20,731 bases of DNA, from contig JBLHMK010000031.1 in assembly GCA_047621945.1 (NCBI GenBank), forward strand, positions 1 to 20,731, written 5' to 3'. A program made the position numbers and the translations under genes. This document shows, piece after piece, positions 1 through 8,686 of this stretch. Under the pieces are notes generated by a model, which saw nothing but the letters and a program-made list of their open reading frames with translations, searched no databases and was not told where the DNA came from. Within the stretch, counting starts at the first letter, position 1. Each line of letters begins with the position of its first letter. Origin of the DNA: JAFMKE01 sp047621945 (GTDB taxonomy: Bacteria > Bacteroidota > Bacteroidia > Chitinophagales > UBA8649).

Positions 1-8
1 ATAACTAT

Positions 9-413
9 TTAGACTTTGATATCCTGGCACAACTCAATTAGCACTCCACCAGTTGTTTTTGGATGGAAGAACATTACCAGCTTATTGTCTGCTCCTTTTT
101 TCGGTTTATCTAATAACGCTTTAAATCCTTCACCAACAAGACGTTTTGTTTCCGCCACTATATCATCAACCGCGAAGGCGATATGATGAATGCCCTCACC
201 CTTTTTTTCTACAAATCCATGGATAGCACTTCTTTCATCTGTTGCTTGTAACAACTCGATTTTATTTGGACCTGCACGAAAGAAAGATGTTTTCACAAAC
301 TCACTAGCCACTTCTTCCTCCTTATAAGGCCCACTACCCATCAACTTGGTATATAAATTATTTGATGCGTCTAAATCCTTTACGGCAATTCCAATGTGTT
401 CAATCTTTTTCAT
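9..413 (-). CDS. mce: Methylmalonyl-CoA epimerase (VOC superfamily)
   Basis: This 134-residue protein has the usual length and order of a methylmalonyl-CoA epimerase, which interconverts the (R) and (S) epimers of methylmalonyl-CoA in propionate and odd-chain/branched-chain degradation. Two VOC half-modules are visible: one opening with KIEHIGIAV and one with GIHHIAFAV. The likely metal ligands of the family are present: His6, Gln56, His76 or His77, and Glu127 in GVLIEL. It is cytosolic, with no signal peptide. The ATG at 413 is 18 nt from a good Bacteroidota promoter (431-465) and diverges from the IscA-like gene. Nothing looks damaged. A glyoxalase-family protein of other specificity is possible but less likely given how closely the motifs fit. 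Confidence 0.93.
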   Translation of the reverse strand: MKKIEHIGIAVKDLDASNNLYTKLMGSGPYKEEEVASEFVKTSFFRAGPNKIELLQATDERSAIHGFVEKKGEGIHHIAFAVDDIVAETKRLVGEGFKALLDKPKKGADNKLVMFFHPKTTGGVLIELCQDIKV

Positions 414-430
414 AGTACGAAGTTAGGAAC

Positions 431-465
431 CAAATTTACAAAGCATTTGTTTAAATTTACACAAA
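431..465 (-). promoter_or_regulatory. Bacteroidota-type promoter for mce
   Basis: Read on the minus strand there is TTTG (plus 462-465), a 23-nt spacer, then TAAATTTG (plus 431-438). This matches the Bacteroidota -33 TTTG / -7 TAnnTTTG consensus. The -7 box ends 18 nt before the mce ATG, which gives a short leader. Assigned by pattern only. Confidence 0.6.
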
Positions 466-477
466 AGGACTCATACC

Positions 478-804
478 ATGTTATTCGTTTCAGAAGCAGC
501 AAAAAGTAAAATTCAAGAATTGATTCAAAATGAAAGTACGCCGGAGGCGACTTTTGTTAGAGTTACCGTTTCAGGTGGCGGATGCTCAGGATTAAGCTAT
601 AAGATGGATTTTGATAACGAGATTAAACCTGATGATCAAGAATTTGAAGATCAAGGAATAAAAATGGTAACAGACTTAAAGAGTTTCCTCTATATAGCTA
701 ATACCACTTTAGAATTCTCAGATGGTTTAAATGGGAAAGGGTTTCACTTCGTTAATCCTAACGCAAGCAGGACTTGTTCTTGTGGAGAGAGTTTCGCTGT
801 TTAA
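478..804 (+). CDS. IscA/SufA/HesB-type iron-sulfur cluster carrier
   Basis: This 108-residue A-type carrier belongs to the HesB/IscA/ErpA family, which receives Fe-S clusters from the scaffold and delivers them to apoproteins in the cytosol. The three conserved cysteines are present: Cys36 in SGGGCSGLSY, and Cys100 and Cys102 in the C-terminal CSCGESF motif. The ATG has AAAAGGA a few bases upstream, a better Shine-Dalgarno than most genes here. The gene is alone rather than in a suf/isc operon, so I cannot choose between IscA, ErpA and SufA. Its TAA (802-804) shares the palindrome TTAA with the stop codon of the convergent TPR gene, a 4-nt tail-to-tail overlap. Confidence 0.92.
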   Translation: MLFVSEAAKSKIQELIQNESTPEATFVRVTVSGGGCSGLSYKMDFDNEIKPDDQEFEDQGIKMVTDLKSFLYIANTTLEFSDGLNGKGFHFVNPNASRTCSCGESFAV

Positions 805-1829
805 TCTATTTCAGTTGGTCGATTGTTCTTCACAATCTTTCTGACAAAAAACAAGCTAGCCAGTAATAAGAAAATTAGCATTAAGGTATACATCCAGTTT
901 TCTTCGACAAACTTCTTTAGTTGTAGGCGATTTTTATCAATCGACCATAGATATTCATAATCAGGATTCAAAGAAACTACTTGATCATAAAAACTAATAG
1001 CTTCTTTTTCATTCCCCAATTCCTTATGTGAGAGAGCCAAATACCATTTAGCGTCTATATGGTTAGAATCATAAACCAATACCTCGCCAAAATCTTGAAT
1101 AGCTTCTTCAAAATCCTTATTGTCATAATATGAAATACCTCTATTGTAATATAAAGCAGGTGCTTCTGGCGATAAGTAGATAGCTTCCGTATAATCCATT
1201 ACACTGTTACCAAATTCACCCATGTCATGATACATATTCGCTTTAGAAATAAAAGGATCGATCTTGGAAGGGTCCAATTGTTCAGCATGAGAATAATCCA
1301 GTTCAGCTTTCTCATAATTCTGAACAGCGTGATAAGCCAACCCCCTATTGTAATAATTCACCTGACTATCACTATTTAAAACAATAGCTTCGGAAAAATA
1401 ATTAATTGAATTCTCATAATCCTTTTCATGAAGAGAACATAAGCCTAAACCTGTTAAGGCCTTGTCATAATTAGAGTTATGGGTTAAGACCATTTTATAA
1501 TCTGAAATAGCACTATCAATTTTGCCTGCGTCAAAATTTGCTAGTCCTCTATTATACAAGGCTTCATAGTCATCTGGTTCTAGGCGTAGAACTTTAGTAA
1601 AATCCTGGATTGCGCTTTGAAAATCTTGTAACTTATAATAAGCCAAGCCTCTATTAAAGAAGGCGTTCGGGCTTTGAACATCTTCAATATATATTGTGTA
1701 AAAATGGACTGCATTGTCGTATTTTCCTCTTTGAAATGCATCAAATCCCTTATCAAAAGCATTTATTTGAGCCTTCATAAAGAAGCCCAAAAAGAATATG
1801 CTTAATATGGTAAGGACTTGTTTAAGCAT
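801..1829 (-). CDS. TPR-repeat protein with N-terminal signal and C-terminal membrane anchor
   Basis: The protein has 342 residues. Residues 1-20 are a hydrophobic leader ending in MKAQ, a typical Bacteroidota signal peptide end. About eight tandem 34-residue tetratricopeptide repeats follow, with the recurrent pattern YYNRGLAY...A..D/Y..A. A single transmembrane segment near residues 314-329 (YTLMLIFLLLASLFFV) precedes a short basic tail RKIVKNNR. The layout suggests a periplasmic TPR scaffold anchored in the inner membrane with its tail in the cytoplasm. No enzymatic domain is visible and the partner is unknown. Its ATG overlaps the glyA stop by 8 nt, so it is probably co-transcribed and translationally coupled with glyA, although no functional link is obvious. 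Confidence 0.85.
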   Translation of the reverse strand: MLKQVLTILSIFFLGFFMKAQINAFDKGFDAFQRGKYDNAVHFYTIYIEDVQSPNAFFNRGLAYYKLQDFQSAIQDFTKVLRLEPDDYEALYNRGLANFDAGKIDSAISDYKMVLTHNSNYDKALTGLGLCSLHEKDYENSINYFSEAIVLNSDSQVNYYNRGLAYHAVQNYEKAELDYSHAEQLDPSKIDPFISKANMYHDMGEFGNSVMDYTEAIYLSPEAPALYYNRGISYYDNKDFEEAIQDFGEVLVYDSNHIDAKWYLALSHKELGNEKEAISFYDQVVSLNPDYEYLWSIDKNRLQLKKFVEENWMYTLMLIFLLLASLFFVRKIVKNNRPTEID

Positions 1830-3093
1830 ATAACGGAAATTTCTTCATATACTCGTTCACGTCACTTCTAATTGAATCAATTTTTGCTTCGTTGTCCGGC
1901 TCCGAAAGTAATTGGTCTATCCATTCTACAATTTGTAACATATCATTTTCTTTCATTCCTCTAGTAGTAACTGCTGGCGTACCTATTCTTATTCCTGAGG
2001 TTACGAAAGGTGATTTATCGTCGAAAGGAACCATGTTCTTATTAACGGTAATTTCAGCCTTACCTAGTGTTTGCTCAGCTAATTTGCCTGAGATGTCTTT
2101 ATTTCTCAAATCAATTAGCATCAAGTGATTATCAGTTCCGTTTGACACTAAATTGTACCCTTTTTCTACGAAAGCTCCTGCCATCGCTTGGGCATTCTTA
2201 ATCACTTGTTGACTATAAGTTTTGAAATCATCCTCTAAAGCTTCACCAAATGCGATGGCTTTAGCAGCGATAATGTGTTCTAGCGGTCCACCTTGTGTGC
2301 CAGGAAAAACTCCTGAATCCAAAATAGCGCTCATCTTTCTAACTGCACCTTTAGGTGTCTTTAAACCCCAAGGGTTTTCAAAGTCTTTACCTAACATGAT
2401 TACTCCTCCTCTAGGACCTCTTAAAGTCTTGTGAGTAGTTGTAGTAACAATATGACAATGAGGCATTGGGTCGCTATGCAAACCGCTAACTATCAATCCA
2501 GCGATATGACTCACATCTCCTAAAAGTAGGGCGCCTACTTTATCCGCAATAGCACGAAAACGTTTAAAATCCCAATCTCTCGTATAAGCTGAGGCACCAC
2601 AAATAATCAACTTCGGCTTAACCTCTAATGCTTTAGCCTCTACTTTATCCATGTCTATTCTACCCGTCTCTTTTTCAACACCATAAAAGTTGGGTTGATA
2701 AAGTTTACCAGAAAAATTCACCGAAGAACCATGAGTTAAATGTCCACCATGCGATAAATCGAATCCTAAAATTGGGTCACCAGCATTTAAAACTGCCAAC
2801 ATCACAGCAGCATTAGCCTGGGCACCACTATGCGGTTGAACATTCGCCCATTCCGCGCCAAACAATTTTTTTAATCGCTCTCTTGCTAAGTCTTCAATTC
2901 TATCTACAACTTCACAGCCGCCGTAATACCTTTTACCGGGTAAGCCTTCAGCATATTTGTTAGTTAAACATGATCCTGCAGCTTCCATTACCTGAGGACT
3001 AGTGAAATTTTCAGAAGCAATAAGCTCAATGCCATGCATTTGGCGTTGCAACTCTTGTTCTATTAAATCGAATACTTGGGTGTCTTTGTTCAT
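1822..3093 (-). CDS. glyA: Serine hydroxymethyltransferase
   Basis: This is a complete 423-residue PLP enzyme converting serine plus tetrahydrofolate to glycine plus 5,10-methylene-tetrahydrofolate in the cytosol. Visible family motifs are ELIASENFTSP near the N-terminus, LTNKYAEGLPGKRYYGG, QPHSGAQAN, GDVSHIAGL, and the PLP lysine Lys222 in TTTTHKTLRGPRGG, followed by FPGTQGGP. I chose the ATG at 3093. The open frame extends 31 codons further to 3186, but that stretch has no SHMT similarity, starts inside a strong hairpin, and contains the putative -7 box (3113-3120). The stop overlaps the start of the TPR gene by 8 nt. Confidence 0.96.
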   Translation of the reverse strand: MNKDTQVFDLIEQELQRQMHGIELIASENFTSPQVMEAAGSCLTNKYAEGLPGKRYYGGCEVVDRIEDLARERLKKLFGAEWANVQPHSGAQANAAVMLAVLNAGDPILGFDLSHGGHLTHGSSVNFSGKLYQPNFYGVEKETGRIDMDKVEAKALEVKPKLIICGASAYTRDWDFKRFRAIADKVGALLLGDVSHIAGLIVSGLHSDPMPHCHIVTTTTHKTLRGPRGGVIMLGKDFENPWGLKTPKGAVRKMSAILDSGVFPGTQGGPLEHIIAAKAIAFGEALEDDFKTYSQQVIKNAQAMAGAFVEKGYNLVSNGTDNHLMLIDLRNKDISGKLAEQTLGKAEITVNKNMVPFDDKSPFVTSGIRIGTPAVTTRGMKENDMLQIVEWIDQLLSEPDNEAKIDSIRSDVNEYMKKFPLYA

Positions 3094-3112
3094 AGCAGTT
3101 AGTTGAAAGATA

Positions 3113-3120
3113 CAAAGATA
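3113..3120 (-). promoter_or_regulatory. Putative -7 box of the glyA promoter
   Basis: On the minus strand this reads TATCTTTG, an exact match to TAnnTTTG. It lies 19 nt before the ATG at 3093. No matching -33 TTTG is seen at the usual spacing. It supports the short form of glyA, because transcription would begin downstream of the alternative start. Confidence 0.5.
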
Positions 3121-3173
3121 TAATTTTGTAGCATAGCTTATCCGTTTGGTGGCAAGGGTTTTCAACAAGCTAG

Positions 3174-3210
3174 TTAGTGGTGGCATGACTTCGAGTCATG
3201 CCACCACTAA
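3174..3210. repeat. Perfect 17-bp inverted repeat (hairpin) between glyA and the TonB receptor gene
   Basis: The left arm 3174-3190 and right arm 3194-3210 are perfect reverse complements separated by a 3-nt loop TCG. After a 3-nt bulge (TAG, 3171-3173), AAGC (3167-3170) can also pair with GCTT (3211-3214). The arms contain GGTGGCATGACT. There is no T-tract on either side, so it is not a canonical intrinsic terminator. It could be a transcript-stabilising or terminating hairpin at the end of the receptor mRNA, or a copy of a dispersed palindromic repeat. Confidence 0.8.
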
Positions 3211-3238
3211 GCTTCAAAATTACACGGTTTAGAATTTG

Positions 3239-3263
3239 AAAAACGAGTCCCTTGAGCGGGCTC
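3239..3263 (-). terminator. Probable weak intrinsic terminator of the TonB receptor gene
   Basis: Read on the minus strand, 35 nt after the receptor stop codon: GAGCCC, a 6-nt loop, GGGACTC (one bulged base), then GTTTTT. The short stem is followed directly by a T-run, as expected for a rho-independent terminator. It is weaker than the hairpin at 3174-3210 further downstream. Confidence 0.45.
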
Positions 3264-3297
3264 TATACCTGAGTTATTCCTGCTACTATACAAGCTA

Positions 3298-5730
3298 TTA
3301 CAACTCAACTTTATAGTTTAAAAAAGGTACCATTCCCACTGAATTGATTGCTGGATTACTTGACTCGTTAATTCGATTCGTCATATTCTGCAAGTCTAAA
3401 GAGAGTGTCCAGGAATACTTCGTTTTGTTTCTGGTATAAGCAAACCTTGTATCAATTCGAAAGTAGTTACTTAATCGCTTGGCAAATGGTTCTAGCGTAA
3501 TGTCATCATCTATTCGATTGTTTCCTGCCCAAATACTACGGAAGTTCATGCTAAACATATTGTTCTTCTTCTTCCCTATCGTAAAGTCTTTCCCTCCAGT
3601 TAAAGTCAGAATAAAGTTGCCATTATACCTCGTATTTAACCACTTTTTTTGAAAGATCACCGGAGAATAAGGCGTTCTAAATTTTGATTGGTAATAGGAT
3701 GCGTTGACTAGAAAATAATACTTCTTCGAAAATGACTTTTCTAGGCTTAAATCAACCCCATAATTCAACCCTCTACCTTGATTAACATACTTGGCTTGCT
3801 GAGTAAAACTGTAATTGAAAATACTTGGATATTGGTAATTTAAAGCGGCATAAGCTCTTGCATAGGTAGGAAACTCTTCAACTGGGATATTATACAGATA
3901 CTGCAGATATGCTTCCATTTTAAAGGTTAAATCAGGAGCGATGTGAAATGAATTACCAATTACCCCGTGAAGACTTCGCGTTGCTTGAACATTCTGATTA
4001 ACAGCACCAAAAGACTCTTCATAAATGGGCTCTTCTAGAATAGTACTATTAGCGCTCAAATAGGTGCTGGAGGTTCTGTAGAAGCCTATAGACTCCAAGC
4101 GACTATGCATTCCAAATCCCATGGTAAAACTATGTTGATTGCCGTAAAAAAACTCCATACCCACTCTGGGTTCTAAAGCAAAAAACTTATTAGCGTTCAT
4201 GTGTAAAAAGCTCATGCCCGCTGTAAAACTGAGTGCTTCGTTGATTCGGTATTTGTGTTGAAAGAAAGCCTTAATCTGAACGGTTTGAATGTCAGCAGTT
4301 GAACTATCAATTTCAGACCTCTTATAGACAAGTTCTCCTCTTTTCGAGTTAAATTTGAAAACATCCTGTTGTCGTTTAAAGGACTGGGAAAAATCTATAA
4401 ACGTGACATTAATACCAGTTTGATAACTATGCCTTGCCGAGTGTTTGGTGCTAGTTTTCAAATCAAGCTGCGCCCTCTTTTCAATAATTGGAAAATTTTC
4501 ATTGATATAGCTTACCCCTTTATACTCTCTTTCACCTGTCAATTGGTTACTATTAAATCGCTGATTTTCCCAAAGGCTTGAATAAGACCCTCTACTTTGG
4601 CTATATAAGACCTTACTTTGCAAGAACGTTTTATCATTTAGTCGCTTGGAATGTTTCATGCCTAGCATACTTAGTCGATATTCGTCACTCCAATCACCTC
4701 CATAATTTTGTTGAATCTCAATAGGTCGAATGTAGCTATCTCCTACTAGTCCAAAAAACTGAAACTTGCCTAACTTTTTTGTAGGTAGATTGATTTTATA
4801 ATTCAAATCTTGATAGACTGGACCTGTATTACCTCCAATACTATATCCCAGTTTGCTTAAAATCCCTAAAGTGGAATACCTATAGCTCAAGAGGAAACTT
4901 CCCTTATACTTTTTTGAAAAGGGCCCTTCAACGCTCCCTTCCAAACCTAATGTTCCAAATGCTAATGAGGCTTCATACTTTTCAGGATTACCATTACGAT
5001 AACTGATGTCAAACACCCCACTTCCCGCATTAGCATATTGAGCGGGAAAAGCTGCCGTGAAAAAATCTACACTTTTCATGACATTACTACTCATCATATT
5101 TACTGCTCCTAACGAACCCTCTCTTGCAAAGTGATTAGGAGATTGAACTTCTAGACCTTCTATCGTCCATAGCAATGCTGTGGGCGAATTCCCCCTAATA
5201 GAAATCCCATTTTGAATATCTCCTTGATTTCGCACTCCAGGAAATGAGAGAACCAATCTTGAAGGATCATTATTACTCCCTGCGTATCGACTACTTTGAT
5301 CTAGACTAAAGGACATCGCACTAACTGTTGCCATTTCATTGTCCACTTTTAGCATGGAGGAATTTTCCTTTTTTCCAAGAACAACAATCTCCTCGATACT
5401 CCTTAAAGATTCTTGAAGCTTTATATCTACATTGACAGCTTTACCCGATCCAATAAGAACTTCTGGAATGGTTAAATCTTCATACCCTATGTATGAAACC
5501 CCTAATGAGACTCTACCAACTGGAACTTTAGCCAATTGATATTTGCCATCTAAACCCGCACTGGCCCCTATCAAAGGCTTACTATCCTTAATCCAAACTG
5601 TAGCGCCAATTAAAGGCTCTCTGCTTTCCGAATCGAAAATTTGTCCAAAAATTAACTGTGTATTCGTTTGAGCAACAACTTGGAAACCCAAACAAAGCAT
5701 GAATAATATAAAAAGAGGCTTGGCATTCAT
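3298..5730 (-). CDS. TonB-dependent outer membrane receptor with carboxypeptidase-like regulatory domain
   Basis: From the ATG at 5730 the protein has 810 residues. Residues 1-21 are a signal peptide (MNAKPLFILFMLCLG...VVAQ). A CarboxypepD_reg-like β-sandwich follows (GQIFDSESREPLIGATV ... DGKYQLAKVPVG), then a plug domain with SIRGNSPTALLWTIEGLEV, then a long region of alternating aromatic β-strands typical of a 22-strand barrel. There is no SusD partner beside it and no obvious siderophore or B12 signature, so the substrate is unknown. The open frame runs 27 codons upstream to 5811, but the ATG at 5730 gives a clean signal peptide and sits just after a TATATTTG -7 box, so the longer form is rejected. 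The gene is divergent from the efflux operon. Confidence 0.88.
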   Translation of the reverse strand: MNAKPLFILFMLCLGFQVVAQTNTQLIFGQIFDSESREPLIGATVWIKDSKPLIGASAGLDGKYQLAKVPVGRVSLGVSYIGYEDLTIPEVLIGSGKAVNVDIKLQESLRSIEEIVVLGKKENSSMLKVDNEMATVSAMSFSLDQSSRYAGSNNDPSRLVLSFPGVRNQGDIQNGISIRGNSPTALLWTIEGLEVQSPNHFAREGSLGAVNMMSSNVMKSVDFFTAAFPAQYANAGSGVFDISYRNGNPEKYEASLAFGTLGLEGSVEGPFSKKYKGSFLLSYRYSTLGILSKLGYSIGGNTGPVYQDLNYKINLPTKKLGKFQFFGLVGDSYIRPIEIQQNYGGDWSDEYRLSMLGMKHSKRLNDKTFLQSKVLYSQSRGSYSSLWENQRFNSNQLTGEREYKGVSYINENFPIIEKRAQLDLKTSTKHSARHSYQTGINVTFIDFSQSFKRQQDVFKFNSKRGELVYKRSEIDSSTADIQTVQIKAFFQHKYRINEALSFTAGMSFLHMNANKFFALEPRVGMEFFYGNQHSFTMGFGMHSRLESIGFYRTSSTYLSANSTILEEPIYEESFGAVNQNVQATRSLHGVIGNSFHIAPDLTFKMEAYLQYLYNIPVEEFPTYARAYAALNYQYPSIFNYSFTQQAKYVNQGRGLNYGVDLSLEKSFSKKYYFLVNASYYQSKFRTPYSPVIFQKKWLNTRYNGNFILTLTGGKDFTIGKKKNNMFSMNFRSIWAGNNRIDDDITLEPFAKRLSNYFRIDTRFAYTRNKTKYSWTLSLDLQNMTNRINESSNPAINSVGMVPFLNYKVEL

Positions 5731-5739
5731 AGCGCCTAT

Positions 5740-5747
5740 CAAATATA
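5740..5747 (-). promoter_or_regulatory. Putative -7 box for the TonB receptor gene
   Basis: The minus strand reads TATATTTG, an exact TAnnTTTG match, 9 nt before the chosen ATG at 5730. No -33 TTTG is found at 17-23 nt. It implies a very short leader and argues against the start at 5811. Confidence 0.4.
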
Positions 5748-5848
5748 GGCTTTTCAATCGGCTAAATGCCTTTATCCAAATGGAGTTATCTTTTGTAAAT
5801 AAGGATATCATTCCAAGATGTGATTTTCAAATTATTAGAAAATGATAG

Positions 5849-5856
5849 TACATTTG
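5849..5856 (+). promoter_or_regulatory. Putative -7 box upstream of the efflux operon
   Basis: TACATTTG matches the Bacteroidota TAnnTTTG -7 element on the plus strand. It lies about 112 nt before the TolC-like gene, leaving a leader of roughly 105 nt. No clear -33 box is seen, so this is tentative. Confidence 0.35.
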
Positions 5857-5968
5857 CAACAACGACTTTTCGTATTTGTTTATAACAAGTATCTAAGTAT
5901 TATTTTAACTCTAACCCTTGTTTTTTTTACTTAATTTTAAAGTCGCATAAAATAAACCCTAGCTCTTT

Positions 5969-7384
5969 ATGAAAAACTTAGCATCGCTATTTTTACTCAT
6001 TTTCACTTCAACTCTAGTTTTTGCGCAAGAAACATGGTCTTTCGAAGACTGTGTAGCTTATGCATTGGACAACAACATCAATGTTAGTCAATCTAAATTG
6101 AACATTGAGTATGCAGCAAATAATGTCTTGCAAAACAAAATGGACCTTTATACGCCTAACATCAATGTAAACGTAACCGAAGGCTTTAATTTTGGAAACT
6201 CTGTTGATCCTTTAACCTATCAGTTTATAAGACAAAGTACAAATTCTACTACATTAGGCATGTTCATCGACTTTAGCCTGTTTCAAGGAATGAGTAGGAT
6301 GATGAATTTAAAAGCTTCTGCTTTGGAATTAAACGCCACTCAATTCGATCAAATGGAGTTGGAGAATTCAACCAAACTACAATTAGCCAATCATTATCTA
6401 AACGCAATGCTAGCTAAGGAGGCTTTACAAATAAGCCAAGAACAAAAAATTCTTACTTTAAACCAATACAACAATACCCTTGAATTAGTGCGAGTTGGCG
6501 CACTAGCCAAAGGCGATCAATATGAAGTAGAAGCACAAATGGCTAATGATGAAGTCAATCTAATCAATGCAGAAAACACCTTAGAAAGCGCGTTAAATCA
6601 AATCAAGTTCGTTCTTCAATTAAACCCTTTTCAAGCCTTTGATATAGTTGGACTAGGAGAACAAGATATTGATGTAGAATTTAGCTGGACTGATCTTGCA
6701 GTCTTATCCGAAAACGCAGTAAATATTTTACCAAACGTGAAAAGTGCTGAATTACGTCAAAAGGCAGCAGCTTATCAGTTAAAAGCAGCAAAAGGAAGCC
6801 TTTCACCAACAATTTCTGTAAGCGGGTATTTAGGGAGTAATTACTTTAGTGCTTCTCAAAAACAAGTTGGTGAAACATCTGTAACTGCACCTGTAGGATT
6901 TGTAAGTGGATCTAACAACTTAGTTTTTGCTACTTTTCAGCAACCAGTTTTTGGAGATCAATCATTTGGGATGCAAGTAGGCGATAACTTCAATCAAAAT
7001 GTGCGAATTAATCTAAACATTCCAATTTTCGGAAAATGGCAAAGAATGATTGCGATAGATAATGCAAAGCTAGGCATTATGCAATCTGAGTATGAGCTTA
7101 AGACCAAACAGAACAGCTTAAACCAAGATGTCTTTACGGCTCAAACCAGCTTAAAGGCTGCTGTTAAGCAATTTACAGCGAACAAAAAGAACTTAGACGC
7201 TGCGACTGTTGCCTATTCGTATGCAGAAGAGAAATTTAAATTTGGTGTTATCAATACCTACGAATTTGAAACAGTAAAAAACCGTTTAGTTACCGCTCAA
7301 ACCAGTTTGGCTCAAGCCAAGTTCGAGTATATGTTTAGAAAAGCTATCGTGCAATTTTATGAAACCGGTGACTTGACCTTTTAA
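5969..7384 (+). CDS. TolC-family outer membrane efflux protein
   Basis: The protein has 471 residues. Residues 1-19 are a signal peptide (MKNLASLFLLIFTSTLVFAQ). The mature chain begins WSFEDCVAYALDNNINVSQSKLN, the usual opening of Bacteroidota outer membrane factors, and carries two OEP repeats made of long helical coiled-coil regions (around residues 25-215 and 250-465) joined by a β-strand-rich segment. It should form the trimeric outer membrane channel/periplasmic tunnel of a tripartite efflux or type I secretion machine. The adaptor gene starts 10 nt after its stop, so the two form an operon. No drug or metal specificity can be read from the sequence. Confidence 0.92.
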   Translation: MKNLASLFLLIFTSTLVFAQETWSFEDCVAYALDNNINVSQSKLNIEYAANNVLQNKMDLYTPNINVNVTEGFNFGNSVDPLTYQFIRQSTNSTTLGMFIDFSLFQGMSRMMNLKASALELNATQFDQMELENSTKLQLANHYLNAMLAKEALQISQEQKILTLNQYNNTLELVRVGALAKGDQYEVEAQMANDEVNLINAENTLESALNQIKFVLQLNPFQAFDIVGLGEQDIDVEFSWTDLAVLSENAVNILPNVKSAELRQKAAAYQLKAAKGSLSPTISVSGYLGSNYFSASQKQVGETSVTAPVGFVSGSNNLVFATFQQPVFGDQSFGMQVGDNFNQNVRINLNIPIFGKWQRMIAIDNAKLGIMQSEYELKTKQNSLNQDVFTAQTSLKAAVKQFTANKKNLDAATVAYSYAEEKFKFGVINTYEFETVKNRLVTAQTSLAQAKFEYMFRKAIVQFYETGDLTF

Positions 7385-7394
7385 TCAATCAATC

Positions 7395-8669
7395 ATGAGT
7401 AAAAAATTATTAATCATTCTTAGCGTTTGTTTCCTTCTTCTTCTAGCTGGAGTGCTAGTATTTAAAGATAAACTGAATGGTAGAAATGCTACGATAGTAG
7501 TATTGGAAGAAGCCAACTTGCGTAGTTTGACTGAATCGGTTACTGCCAATGGGAAAATTTACCCTTTCAAGGAAGTTAAGCTCTCTTTGGAATTGCCAGG
7601 AGAAGTAACGGATATATTTGTCAATGAAGGAGATTCAGTGGTAAAGGGAGACCTATTACTTGAAATTGAAGCAGACAACTATGTTTCATCTGTTTCTCAA
7701 TCTAATGCAGCCTACAATCAAGCACAAGCCAATTTATCTTCAGCTAAGGCTAGAAAAAGTCAAGCTGATGCGCAGTTTCAAATCATAGAGACTGACTACA
7801 ATCGAAAAACTCAACTTTATCAAAAACAAATCATTTCAGCTATTGAATTTGAGGCTTCAGAAAGTCAATATTTTAACGCTTTAGGAGAAAAAGAAGCGGC
7901 TTTTCAAGCCGTAGAATCTAGTGGATACCAAGTGCAAAGTGCTTCTGCTGGTTTACAGCAAACAAGGGATAATTTGAGTAGAACAAAGCTTTATGCTCCA
8001 ATGAGTGGTATTGTTTCTAAGTTAAATGTAGAGCAAGGAGAGAAAGTAGTAGGAACGGCTCAAATGGCGGGTACAGAATTGATAACCATTTCAGATTTTG
8101 AAGAAATGGAATTGAAGATTGAAGTAGGAGAAAATGAAGTTCTTCAAATCAATAAAGGAGATACCGCATTGATTGAAGTAGATGCTTACCTAGGAGAAGA
8201 GATCCTTGGCATCGTGAGTCAAGTGGCGTATTCTTCTAATGCATTGTTAGATCAGCAAGTAACAAAATTCGAAGTAAAAATTAAACTTGTTAAAACTAGT
8301 TATGCTAAGCTCACTTCAGACGAAAGCATACTTCCTTTCCGACCAGGCATGTCAGCTACAGCGGAAATCATCACCAATAAAAAAGAAGATATTCTTTGTA
8401 CACCTATTCAAAGTGTAACACTTCGCGACCCGAATGAAGAAGACAATTTTGATGAAAAAATTCAGGTAGTCTTTGTTTTTCAAGAAGGGAAAGTAATTCA
8501 GCGAGAAGTTAAAACAGGCATTCAAGATGACACCTACATCGAGATTCTATCTGGTGTTAATCCTGGCGAGAAAGTGGTAAGCGCTCCATTCAAAGCCATT
8601 TCTAAAGAGTTAGAAAACGATTTGGAAGTGAAAGAGGTGAGCGAAGAAGAATTGTACGAAGAGAAGTAA
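7395..8669 (+). CDS. Periplasmic adaptor (membrane fusion protein, HlyD/MacA/RND type)
   Basis: This 424-residue adaptor would bridge an inner membrane pump to the TolC-like channel encoded just upstream. An N-terminal transmembrane anchor (residues 4-24) is followed by a biotinyl-lipoyl half (GEVTDIFVNEGDSVVKGDLLLEIEAD), an α-hairpin coiled coil rich in A/Q/S (about residues 85-195), the second lipoyl half (LYAPMSGIVSKLNVEQGEKV), a β-barrel domain and a membrane-proximal domain ending with an acidic tail. The coiled coil and anchor fit MacA-like adaptors that work with ABC (MacB) pumps, but RND use is possible. The expected ATPase and permease genes do not follow: the next 290 bp are non-coding and the next gene is unrelated. 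Confidence 0.9.
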   Translation: MSKKLLIILSVCFLLLLAGVLVFKDKLNGRNATIVVLEEANLRSLTESVTANGKIYPFKEVKLSLELPGEVTDIFVNEGDSVVKGDLLLEIEADNYVSSVSQSNAAYNQAQANLSSAKARKSQADAQFQIIETDYNRKTQLYQKQIISAIEFEASESQYFNALGEKEAAFQAVESSGYQVQSASAGLQQTRDNLSRTKLYAPMSGIVSKLNVEQGEKVVGTAQMAGTELITISDFEEMELKIEVGENEVLQINKGDTALIEVDAYLGEEILGIVSQVAYSSNALLDQQVTKFEVKIKLVKTSYAKLTSDESILPFRPGMSATAEIITNKKEDILCTPIQSVTLRDPNEEDNFDEKIQVVFVFQEGKVIQREVKTGIQDDTYIEILSGVNPGEKVVSAPFKAISKELENDLEVKEVSEEELYEEK

Positions 8670-8686
8670 TACTTGCACTTATGTTT

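Noticed and set aside
3094..3186. 31-codon N-terminal extension of glyA
   Set aside because: It lacks SHMT similarity, begins inside the 3174-3210 hairpin and contains the putative -7 box; the ATG at 3093 gives a normal SHMT N-terminus.
5731..5811. 27-codon N-terminal extension of the TonB receptor
   Set aside because: It would bury the signal peptide and overlaps the TATATTTG box; the ATG at 5730 is cleaner.
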